A stretch of 7,220 bases of DNA from Microcaldota archaeon (GTDB taxonomy: Archaea > Micrarchaeota > Micrarchaeia > Micrarchaeales > Micrarchaeaceae): contig JAKAOQ010000032.1 of the NCBI GenBank assembly GCA_021812105.1, positions 1 to 7,220 of the forward strand. The letters are read 5' to 3'. Under the pieces are notes generated by a model. The model made no database searches. It worked only from the letters and a program-made list of their open reading frames with translations, and was not told the origin of the DNA. Both the position numbers and the translations under genes were made by a program. How positions within the stretch are numbered: the first letter of the stretch is position 1; every line of letters begins with the position of its first letter. Below, piece by piece: positions 1 through 4,790 of this stretch.

Positions 1-160
1 AGGATCGCTAGCCTTTATCTTAGAATGCCATCTCCTTCTATAATAGTAATTCCTTACGCCTGCGCTAACGGCATGCCCGTTTTTTTGACAGCTTGTTGTA
101 AAACGCCCCGGCCATCTGGCTCCTGCCGACGTTTGCCTTGCATATGAAAAGTACCTTCAT
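1..160 (-). pseudogene. Frameshifted, left-truncated second copy of the LMW protein-tyrosine-phosphatase / ArsC-fold gene
   Basis: Read on the minus strand from ATG at 160, the first 17 codons give MKVLFICKANVGRSQMA, the same N-terminus and CX5RS phosphate loop as the intact gene at 1990-2409. The first 51 bases differ at only two positions (the C/T changes at codon 10 and codon 12 third bases), after which the copies diverge. The frame closes at a TAG (65-67) after 31 codons. A run of seven A (plus-strand T, 80-86) lies just before that point. Removing one A gives ...LSKNGHAVSAGV..., which matches the family's conserved SAG segment, and that frame stays open to the window edge (29 codons). 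So this is either a one-base frameshift, a sequencing error in the homopolymer, or, less likely, a slippage-read gene. The rest lies outside the window. Confidence 0.8.
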
Positions 161-185
161 CAAACCCGCACCCCAAACATTATTC

Positions 186-193
186 TAATTATA
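186..193 (-). promoter_or_regulatory. TATA-like box ahead of the LMW phosphatase copy
   Basis: TATAATTA on the minus strand overlaps the Nudix stop codon. Its centre is about 29 bases from the ATG at 160, so transcription would start a few bases before that ATG (leaderless or nearly so). A perfect TAGAAATTCTA palindrome (195-205) lies directly upstream, within the last Nudix codons. This is inferred from spacing only. Confidence 0.4.
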
Positions 194-665
194 ATAGAAA
201 TTCTAAAAGTTTCACTATAAAGCTCTTGTTGAACTTAGTAGACAGCCTGACGGCTGCGTTTTTAACATTAACCCACTCGTATTGTGCATGTTCATTAGTG
301 AGCTTGAATTTCCTTTCAGGCTTCTTAAGTTTGCAGATATAGGTCATGAGAATCAAAGGAATGTGTTGGCCATGCGATATCTTAAAATTTGACACAGATA
401 CGTCAAACGGCTTGATTATCTTTAGATCATGTTTGCTTACGCCGAGCTCTTCCGATACTTCGCGCATTAATGTCTCCTCGACCTGCTCACCCGCCTCCAT
501 CTTGCCACCAGGCAGATCCCAAAAAATTTGCTTCCTCATAGTGGATGAGAGTTCTTCTTTTCCGGATGAGAGCAAAAGGATTTTCTTATCTTTAATTATA
601 AGCGCCTTTATTCCTACGTAGAAGAGAAATTTCCTCTCTGACTCAAGATCTGATACATATCTCAT
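189..665 (-). CDS. Nudix hydrolase
   Basis: 158 aa, usual length for a single-domain Nudix protein. The full Nudix box G-x5-E-x7-RE-V-x-EE-x-G-V is present at residues 54-76 (G54, E60, R68, E69, E72, E73, G75). The glutamates of REVSEE bind the divalent metal for hydrolysis of a nucleoside diphosphate linked to another group. The LPGGKMEAGE lead-in is typical. The substrate cannot be told from sequence; sanitising oxidised or non-canonical nucleotides is one option and fits the deaminase next door, but that is inference. The protein lacks a signal peptide and is probably cytosolic. Start is ATG at 665; no Shine-Dalgarno precedes it, and a TATA-like stretch 26-33 bases upstream suggests a near-leaderless message. 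The last residues (LLEFLL) are encoded by a copy of the boundary palindrome. Confidence 0.92.
   Translation of the reverse strand: MRYVSDLESERKFLFYVGIKALIIKDKKILLLSSGKEELSSTMRKQIFWDLPGGKMEAGEQVEETLMREVSEELGVSKHDLKIIKPFDVSVSNFKISHGQHIPLILMTYICKLKKPERKFKLTNEHAQYEWVNVKNAAVRLSTKFNKSFIVKLLEFLL
195..205. repeat. TAGAAATTCTA palindrome, copy at the Nudix 3' end
   Basis: Perfect 5-1-5 palindrome identical to the one at 678-688. It is inside the final codons of the Nudix gene and next to the TATA-like box of the following gene. It belongs to the boundary-repeat set also seen at 677-700, 1150-1171, 3013-3035 and 3777-3790. Confidence 0.5.
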
Positions 666-676
666 CCAACACTTTC

Positions 677-700
677 ATAGAAATTCTAGCATATTTTACG
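677..700 (-). promoter_or_regulatory. Boundary repeat: TATA-like box plus TAGAAATTCTA palindrome upstream of the Nudix gene
   Basis: On the minus strand TAAAATAT (698 to 691) is followed by the palindrome TAGAAATTCTA (688 to 678). The TATA centre is about 30 bases before the Nudix ATG at 665, so the message would begin about 4 bases ahead of it. The 24-base unit matches 3013-3035 at 22 of 23 aligned bases with one single-base indel. The palindrome lies between TATA and predicted start, where an operator would block polymerase. Promoter and operator roles are inferred from position. Confidence 0.5.
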
Positions 701-701
701 C

Positions 702-1136
702 TTACTCGAATTCCTTAAATAACTCCAAGCATTGCCCCTTCATAACCCCGCCATGCAGCTTTATCCTATTCCCGACTATCCGTTTTGCCAATTTCCCTGA
801 CACATCTAGTTCATGGAATCCTGCCTTTTTTGAATCGGCAAGAGTAGCACCATAAACTACTTTATTTATGCCAGCCCAATAGCAAGCCATGAGGCACATC
901 GCGCATGGCTGGCACGTAGTATAGAGGACGTATCCGTGCAGATCGGGTTTTTTTAATTTTCTGCAAGCCGCTCTTATGGCATGCACTTCGCCATGAGATG
1001 TGGGGTCGTTGTCTATAAACACCGAACTGGCTTCACATGCTATTGCCTTGCCGTCACCAGCAATACAAGCAGCGAAAGGCGTCTTATCCTCTCTAGCTTT
1101 ATCGATTGCAAGCTGCATGAAGTTTTTATTCTCCAT
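702..1136 (-). CDS. Zinc-dependent nucleobase/nucleoside deaminase, guanine deaminase-like (CDA superfamily)
   Basis: 144 aa from ATG at 1136. The zinc and catalytic motif is HGE (H48, E50), and the second zinc motif PCAMC supplies C78 and C81 (P77-C78-x-x-C81). The order NDPTSHGE, then LYTTCQPCAMC, then YGATLADSKKAGF follows the bacterial guanine deaminase (GuaD) pattern, so hydrolytic deamination of guanine or a related base is the best guess; other purine or cytosine substrates are possible. The usual HAE is HGE here, a small change beside the zinc ligand. A TTG at 1142 in frame is possible, but the TATA-like stretch at 1162-1171 would put the transcript start near 1140, which favours the ATG. 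No Shine-Dalgarno is visible. Neighbouring Nudix and deaminase genes suggest a nucleotide-pool role. Confidence 0.87.
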   Translation of the reverse strand: MENKNFMQLAIDKAREDKTPFAACIAGDGKAIACEASSVFIDNDPTSHGEVHAIRAACRKLKKPDLHGYVLYTTCQPCAMCLMACYWAGINKVVYGATLADSKKAGFHELDVSGKLAKRIVGNRIKLHGGVMKGQCLELFKEFE

Positions 1137-1149
1137 ATACAAGCACTTT

Positions 1150-1171
1150 CATTGAGATTCTAATATTATTT
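1150..1171 (-). promoter_or_regulatory. Boundary repeat with TATA-like AAATAATATT upstream of the deaminase
   Basis: The minus strand reads AAATAATATT (1171 to 1162), then TAGAATCTCA, a degraded form of the TAGAATTTCTA palindrome. The TATA centre is 30 bases from the deaminase ATG. Together with the adjoining ATGAAAGTGCTTG stretch (minus, 1152 to 1140) it aligns with the unit ahead of the Nudix gene (minus ATGAAAGTGTTGG). Likely a near-leaderless promoter; no experiment or conservation data can be seen from here. Confidence 0.4.
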
Positions 1172-1186
1172 GCACAGACATGCATT

Positions 1187-1936
1187 TTATTCTTGATTGC
1201 TCTTAAATATATCCGCTATCTTTGATGCTAGGGCTTCCCTTTCTTCTTTAACAGCGAAAGCGTGATCGCCTTTCAACCTTATGCAACTCGAAGATACCTT
1301 ATCATAAACATCCATATTTTTGCGTTCGAAGATCTCATCGTTCACAGGTATTATTGTTACAAGATCCGTTTTACGCGAATATGTAGAAATTGCCGTTGCA
1401 GCATCAAATTCTCTAAGTGATTTCCAGAAAGTTGGCCCTATCTTTTGTGTCTCGCCGTTTGACCGCGGATAGATAGTAATCCCATTATAATCCAAAACCC
1501 CTCCTTTACGGGATTTTATCCTCTTCGCAAGTCTTTCTATCGTGATAACCGGATTAGAATCCGGTGGAGAAATGAATACTGTTTTTGAAACGCCTTTTGG
1601 AGACAGCAGGGCTATCACATAACATCCTAGAGACATACCGATCAACCAAATCCTGTCGCCGTACTTCTCCCGAACGAACCCCAACACGCTGTTGAGATCT
1701 GACGCTTCCTTAACCAGGCTTGTGTCTTCTTGCTTCCCCTCACTCATACCATAACCAGTAAAGTCAAACCTCACTATCCTATATTCTCTCAAAACCGATG
1801 AAAGGTCCACGAAAAGTCCTGCACCCTCATCTTTATTTGTTCCAAAACCATGAACAAATACAATCGAAATTGGAGAGTTTAAGTTACCCTCTACTACAAT
1901 ATCTATTTTCTCGCCTACGACATTATTTACGAACAC
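1187..1936 (-). CDS. Alpha/beta hydrolase (serine esterase/lipase/peptidase fold)
   Basis: 249 aa. The oxyanion-hole motif VFVHGFG is at residues 26-32 (HG at 29-30), the nucleophile elbow GMSLG gives S102, the acid is probably D200 (PVND) and the base H225 (GDHAF). The FDFTGYGMSEG segment (58-67) is typical of the Hydrolase_4 / S33-like group that includes monoglyceride-lipase and acyl-peptide relatives. The substrate is not inferable. No signal peptide is seen, so it is probably cytosolic. The start is GTG at 1936, preceded by a GGTGA about 9 bases away (minus strand); no upstream in-frame alternative is convincing. It lies 53 bases after the LMW phosphatase stop with no clear TATA box between, so the two are probably co-transcribed. 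Confidence 0.88.
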   Translation of the reverse strand: MFVNNVVGEKIDIVVEGNLNSPISIVFVHGFGTNKDEGAGLFVDLSSVLREYRIVRFDFTGYGMSEGKQEDTSLVKEASDLNSVLGFVREKYGDRIWLIGMSLGCYVIALLSPKGVSKTVFISPPDSNPVITIERLAKRIKSRKGGVLDYNGITIYPRSNGETQKIGPTFWKSLREFDAATAISTYSRKTDLVTIIPVNDEIFERKNMDVYDKVSSSCIRLKGDHAFAVKEEREALASKIADIFKSNQE

Positions 1937-1989
1937 ACTCTTTCACCATGGGTATTACAACGCCTTCATAGGGCCCCAAACCATTTGTG

Positions 1990-2409
1990 TTAATTCAAAT
2001 TCAACTCTTTCACAAGTTCTTTGACCTTCTCGTATATATGGTTCCTTATTTCAACATGTCCTGTGTAATCCATAAATTTAGGATCTTTTATACCCCACAG
2101 TATCAGTTTAGCTGAGCTTTGCAGATAAGAAGGCAGCATGTCCTTGCTTACCATCGCCACAACCATATCTGCATCATTAGTCATGAATTCAGTAAGCTCC
2201 TTTGATACCTTATCTGATACATCCAACCCTATGTCCTTCATACACGCGATTACATTAGGGCCTGCTTCAGCTATCTTTTTACCTTCATAGCTGCCCGGAT
2301 CGACTCCAGCACTACTGGCCGTTGCCTTTCCTCTAGTCAAGCTGTTGAATATCGCTTCGGCCATCTGGCTCCTACCGACATTTGCCTTGCATATGAAAAG
2401 TACCTTCAT
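1990..2409 (-). CDS. Low-molecular-weight protein-tyrosine-phosphatase / ArsC-fold protein
   Basis: 139 aa, the family's usual length. The phosphate-binding loop C-x5-R-S is at the N-terminus (C7, R13, S14: CKANVGRS) and the catalytic acid is the DP pair D109-P110 near the C-terminus. This is the LMW-PTP / thioredoxin-type arsenate reductase fold. The only other cysteine is C56; the C82/C89-like pair that Bacillus-type ArsC needs for its disulfide relay is absent, so phosphatase activity, or an arsenate reductase with another reductant, is more likely than classical ArsC. The winged-helix gene upstream invites an arsenic-operon reading but has no cysteines for metal binding. Start is ATG at 2409. 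A frameshifted paralog at 1-160 shares the first 51 bases nearly exactly. Confidence 0.88.
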   Translation of the reverse strand: MKVLFICKANVGRSQMAEAIFNSLTRGKATASSAGVDPGSYEGKKIAEAGPNVIACMKDIGLDVSDKVSKELTEFMTNDADMVVAMVSKDMLPSYLQSSAKLILWGIKDPKFMDYTGHVEIRNHIYEKVKELVKELNLN

Positions 2410-2517
2410 AAAAACTACCCTAGTCTCTCTACTACTTCAGGACCACAGCCCCCACACCAAGTCCCTGTTCCGTCTTTTTAGTCAAGATAGTCAGAAGCTC
2501 TTGCATCAGCGTCTAAT

Positions 2518-2525
2518 ATTTTATA
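2518..2525 (-). promoter_or_regulatory. TATA box for the LMW phosphatase, with an unusually long leader
   Basis: TATAAAAT on the minus strand (within ACTATAAAATATTAGA) predicts transcription from about 2495, leaving a leader of about 85 bases before ATG 2409, unlike the near-leaderless genes nearby. The leader contains GGAC/GTCC arms (2440-2443 and 2461-2464) around a C-rich loop (plus strand). A 24-codon ATG frame lies within 2432-2506 on the minus strand but starts upstream of the predicted transcript start, so it is not called. Confidence 0.45.
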
Positions 2526-2550
2526 GTATTCGATTTTTGACGCTGCCAAG

Positions 2551-2886
2551 TTAATTTTTTATTGATCTTAAATTTTCCCGTATGATTGACACGTGCTTTT
2601 CAGCTTCCTCCTCCATCAACCGGATTCCTTTTTTTGTGATAGAGTAGATCGCGTCATTACCCGCCTCTTCCTCCTTGACTATTAGTCCCGTTTTGGCAAG
2701 CTCGTCTAGAGTTCTGAATACTATGGAATCGTCTTTTTCTTCATACACTTCCATCGCTATTTTTACAAGTTGCGAGGAAAGCTCTTTCTTTGTCAGGTAG
2801 AGTTGGTCCATTATCTCGACCGCCGCCTCAGGAAATTCGTACCTGTGAGGAGCGTCATTGGTTATCTCCGTTTTTTTGTTCACCAT
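2551..2886 (-). CDS. Winged helix-turn-helix transcriptional regulator (PadR/ArsR-like fold)
   Basis: 111 aa, a single DNA-binding domain. A predicted recognition helix at about residues 53-66 (SIVFRTLDELAKTG) is followed by a wing (LIVKEEEAGNDAIYSITKKG, 68-87), the HTH-plus-wing pattern of PadR, MarR and ArsR proteins; the C-terminal helix (88-110) could dimerise. There are no cysteines and no clear metal or ligand site. Start is ATG at 2886 with a strong Shine-Dalgarno AGGTGA (2896 to 2891, four bases away) and a TATA box at 2921-2934. The gene sits 141 bases upstream of the LMW phosphatase. Its targets are unknown; the palindromic boundary repeats in this block are candidates, by proximity only. 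Confidence 0.78.
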   Translation of the reverse strand: MVNKKTEITNDAPHRYEFPEAAVEIMDQLYLTKKELSSQLVKIAMEVYEEKDDSIVFRTLDELAKTGLIVKEEEAGNDAIYSITKKGIRLMEEEAEKHVSIIRENLRSIKN

Positions 2887-2920
2887 TCATTCACCTTCCA
2901 GTCCAACTATGGTGCGGTTC

Positions 2921-2934
2921 ATATATTTATATAT
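2921..2934 (-). promoter_or_regulatory. TATA box for the winged-helix regulator
   Basis: ATATATAAATATAT on the minus strand, preceded by GAG-rich sequence. Transcription is expected about 26 bases downstream near 2901, giving a short leader that just includes the AGGTGA ribosome site. The box is nearly symmetric. Confidence 0.65.
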
Positions 2935-2962
2935 TCTCATACTACTACTCTGTCCAATAGTT

Positions 2963-2985
2963 CCCCCGATTCCTAGGGGGTTTTT
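2963..2985 (+). terminator. G5/C5 hairpin followed by T5 (terminator-like, or leader hairpin on the minus strand)
   Basis: Plus strand CCCCC-8 bases-GGGGG-TTTTT, the form of an intrinsic terminator read rightwards, yet no plus-strand gene lies to its left. On the minus strand it would be a hairpin between the transglutaminase gene and the regulator. A second hairpin adjoins it at 2986-3000 (GGAGTC and GACTTC arms, loop TAG, one G-U pair). Function is uncertain: antisense terminator or structured 5' leader. Confidence 0.35.
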
Positions 2986-3012
2986 GAAGTCCTAGACTCC
3001 TTCGTTATCTCA

Positions 3013-3035
3013 ATAGAATTCTAACATATTTTACG
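3013..3035 (-). repeat. Boundary repeat overlapping the 3' end of the transglutaminase gene
   Basis: Nearly identical to 677-700: same TAAAATAT, same TAGAATTCTA palindrome (3014-3023; one A shorter), one substitution. It encodes the end of the transglutaminase (RKIC and the TAG stop), whereas the other copy begins after the deaminase stop. As a promoter it would start transcription near 3004, 118 bases before the regulator's ATG, which also has its own TATA box. Confidence 0.55.
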
Positions 3036-3605
3036 ATAGTTCGAATCCTTTAACTTCTTTAAAGGTCCTATGCTTTGTAAATTTATGGGTTTATTGGTAT
3101 AGCCACCCTCTGTTTTAGGGTAAATCTCCGAGAAATCAAGTCCCTTTCCTACTTCGCAGTACGGCCTGCCCATAAGAACGTATTGATTATTTGGCGTAAA
3201 GCCCCTCAGTGGTTCGTATGCGAACCACCTGCCATTGAGTCTTACATCTACAAAAATATGCCCTTCTACAGGGTTTTCAGGGATCTTCCCTGTGAGCCAA
3301 TCTTCTAACAATGTTTCAACATATCTTGTTGGTATGCCTGAAGCCCTGCTTAGAACTATGAAAACAAGAGCGGTATCAGAGCATCCTGTAGAAAATCCGG
3401 ACTCGAAAATCTTAGAGCCAGTGCGCTTCCTAAAAATGCTTAAATCGAAGGGCCTCATCTTTAAGTTTGATAGGATGAACTTTGATATTGCGGAAACCTT
3501 TTCCTGATCGCCCTTTTTCGATGTGAGTTCGAGGGCCTTTTCCCTTACGGCTTTATCTATACGCGTAAATTTTCCTTCTTCAAGGAATGTCAGATCATCC
3601 ATCAT
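3021..3605 (-). CDS. Transglutaminase-like (papain-fold) protein
   Basis: 194 aa. The core TGCSDTALVFIVLSRASGIPTRYV (residues 74-96) carries the catalytic cysteine C75 and the conserved helix; H116 in GHIFVDV is the expected histidine and E131 (FAYEP) sits where the family usually has aspartate (D-P). A Cys-His-Glu triad is therefore inferred; the Asp-to-Glu change is odd and could alter activity. Such proteins hydrolyse or transfer amide bonds, or act as inactive binding folds; this substrate is unknown. No signal peptide or membrane segment, unlike many secreted relatives. Start is ATG at 3605, with GGTG upstream (minus strand, TTGGTGCTTAAATG). The C-terminus is supplied by a boundary repeat, so it may be slightly altered or shortened. 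Confidence 0.8.
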   Translation of the reverse strand: MMDDLTFLEEGKFTRIDKAVREKALELTSKKGDQEKVSAISKFILSNLKMRPFDLSIFRKRTGSKIFESGFSTGCSDTALVFIVLSRASGIPTRYVETLLEDWLTGKIPENPVEGHIFVDVRLNGRWFAYEPLRGFTPNNQYVLMGRPYCEVGKGLDFSEIYPKTEGGYTNKPINLQSIGPLKKLKDSNYRKIC

Positions 3606-3821
3606 TTAAGCACCAACTCTTGCGTATATTCTGTCTCGTACTATTATTCGGTAGGGAAGTCAGATAGGGCTTGAGGATAGCGATTAAACCGGCAATCTGT
3701 TTTGAAGTAGTTCAGAAAGCGCATAGTAACCACAGTATGATACATACACCATAATACTGTCTTGTTGGTGCTTGATAAGAATTCTAAAATGCTTTCTATT
3801 CTGCCTTCCGGAAACCTGAGC
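3606..3821. other. 216-base spacer with inverted repeats and one boundary repeat
   Basis: No convincing gene. It holds a 10-base inverted repeat AAGCACCAAC (3608-3617) / GTTGGTGCTT (3764-3773), a hairpin ACAGTAT (3732-3738) / ATACTGT (3754-3760), an AGAATTCTA boundary-type repeat (3779-3787), and two adjoining palindromes at its right end: TTCCGGAA (3806-3813) and CCTGAGCTCAGG (3815-3826), the latter overlapping the next gene's stop. A 22-codon minus-strand frame (3684-3752) is open but weak. The transglutaminase promoter must lie here; no strong TATA box is seen (AATAATA near 3645 is the best). Confidence 0.5.
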
Positions 3822-4619
3822 TCAGGCGCTCATGATCTTTTCCACTACCTTGGCCTCCTTCGCGTTCGTGTAGCTTATGTCTTTCAGTTTCAGGAGCTTG
3901 ACAAGGTCCTCATGCCTCATCACGAACGGGCCTACGGACCACGTCCTTTCTATGGCGGCCAGGATGCTGATTTGCTTCCACGTGAGGCTGTACTTTGGTG
4001 TAGAAGCGGTCACGGTGTAGCAGTTTTCATCCTGCCTCCAGAAGGTTACACCGCTCGTGTCCCACCGCACCATGTCGATAGGACGGAATCCCCTGGCCAG
4101 CGTGTTCTCGTAATCGTCAGGGCTGAACTCCTTCATATTCAGGTTAATCTTGTCCGTGAGAAGCGGCCTGACGCTTATCGATTTAAGGATTTTTTCAAGC
4201 ACGGGCAGCGTCTTTTCTATCGCGGCATCTATCTTCGGCTTGTCTTCCGAGTCAAACGTCCTGAGCAGCCTGTTTATTGCACTCTCGATCTCTTTCGTGT
4301 TCTTGCTTACATCGGAGATAGGTCCCTTTATGATGCGGAACGCCTGCCCAAGGAGCCTCGCCTTGCTGAACACAAGATCCAGCTCCTCTCTCATCTTCTT
4401 ATTTTCCTCAGCGTCGGGAGTCTTGATTATGTCCAAGTAGTTTTCCCTCCATGTCCTAGCTGACTCATAGGCCTTGTCGAGCGCCGCCTTGTCGCCCGTG
4501 CTGAACGCCTTGAGCAGGTCGGGATAAAGGTTATGCCATGATTTCAGAGCCTCTTCCTTATTGGATTGCGCATTATGCTGCGTCTTGTCTTTTTCTACAT
4601 CGACCTTCTTCGTTGCCAT
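3822..4619 (-). CDS. Uncharacterised helical protein, 265 aa
   Basis: Family not recognised. The start is fixed by the promoter: an in-frame ATG exists at 4646, but the TATA box at 4652-4659 puts transcription at about 4630, downstream of it, so the ATG at 4619, with GGGGG (4626-4630) six bases upstream, is chosen. A charged, flexible N-terminus (1-22) leads into predicted helices (23-150) rich in Lys, Glu and Leu. The middle (168-210) is more strand-like with aromatic residues (FRPIDMVRWDTSG, VTFWRQDE). The end (212-265) is again helical. There is one cysteine (C200) and no signal peptide or membrane segment. Base composition is higher in GC than the genes at 1-3605. It is likely a cytosolic protein made from its own strong promoter. 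Confidence 0.8.
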   Translation of the reverse strand: MATKKVDVEKDKTQHNAQSNKEEALKSWHNLYPDLLKAFSTGDKAALDKAYESARTWRENYLDIIKTPDAEENKKMREELDLVFSKARLLGQAFRIIKGPISDVSKNTKEIESAINRLLRTFDSEDKPKIDAAIEKTLPVLEKILKSISVRPLLTDKINLNMKEFSPDDYENTLARGFRPIDMVRWDTSGVTFWRQDENCYTVTASTPKYSLTWKQISILAAIERTWSVGPFVMRHEDLVKLLKLKDISYTNAKEAKVVEKIMSA

Positions 4620-4625
4620 ATAATA

Positions 4626-4659
4626 CCCCCAGTACCGTGATGCCATTTAGATATTTATA
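4626..4659 (-). promoter_or_regulatory. Strong promoter and ribosome site of the 265-aa protein
   Basis: TATAAATA (4659 to 4652) preceded by AAAAGG, a purine-rich BRE, then GGGGG (4630 to 4626) six bases before ATG 4619. The predicted transcript start (about 4630) decides the start codon, since the upstream in-frame ATG at 4646 would not be transcribed. Confidence 0.7.
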
Positions 4660-4790
4660 CCTTTTGCCGCTTCGGGCCTTGGGCAATATTATCCACATTT
4701 TTATGGCTGCATTTTCGTACTTAAGGCTTTGTACAAGTCTTAGCTGGTTTCAATATGTGTCTGATAAACTCCGTGCTAGGAACAGAACGT

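Noticed and set aside
2432..2506. 24-codon minus-strand ATG frame (MQELLTILTKK...)
   Set aside because: Its ATG is about ten bases upstream of the predicted transcript start and has no ribosome site; the length is within chance expectation.
1990..2886. Arsenic-resistance operon (arsR-arsC)
   Set aside because: The winged-helix protein has no cysteine metal site and the phosphatase-fold protein lacks the second and third cysteines of thioredoxin-type ArsC; no arsenite pump is nearby.
2890..2941. 17-codon minus-strand frame overlapping the regulator's start
   Set aside because: It would be encoded across the TATA box itself, so it would not be transcribed from that promoter.
1..3821. Integron-like cassette array
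   Set aside because: Repeats at gene 3' ends in one orientation suggested it, but they are only 11-24 bases, lack the paired attC core sites (GTTRRRY and RYYYAAC), and no integrase is present. Kept only as a loose comparison.
3762..4463. Long plus-strand open frame of 233 codons
   Set aside because: It lies opposite the 265-aa gene, which has a TATA box, a ribosome site and a plausible protein composition. The plus-strand product is rich in Arg, Pro, His and Leu with no recognisable motif: a shadow frame.
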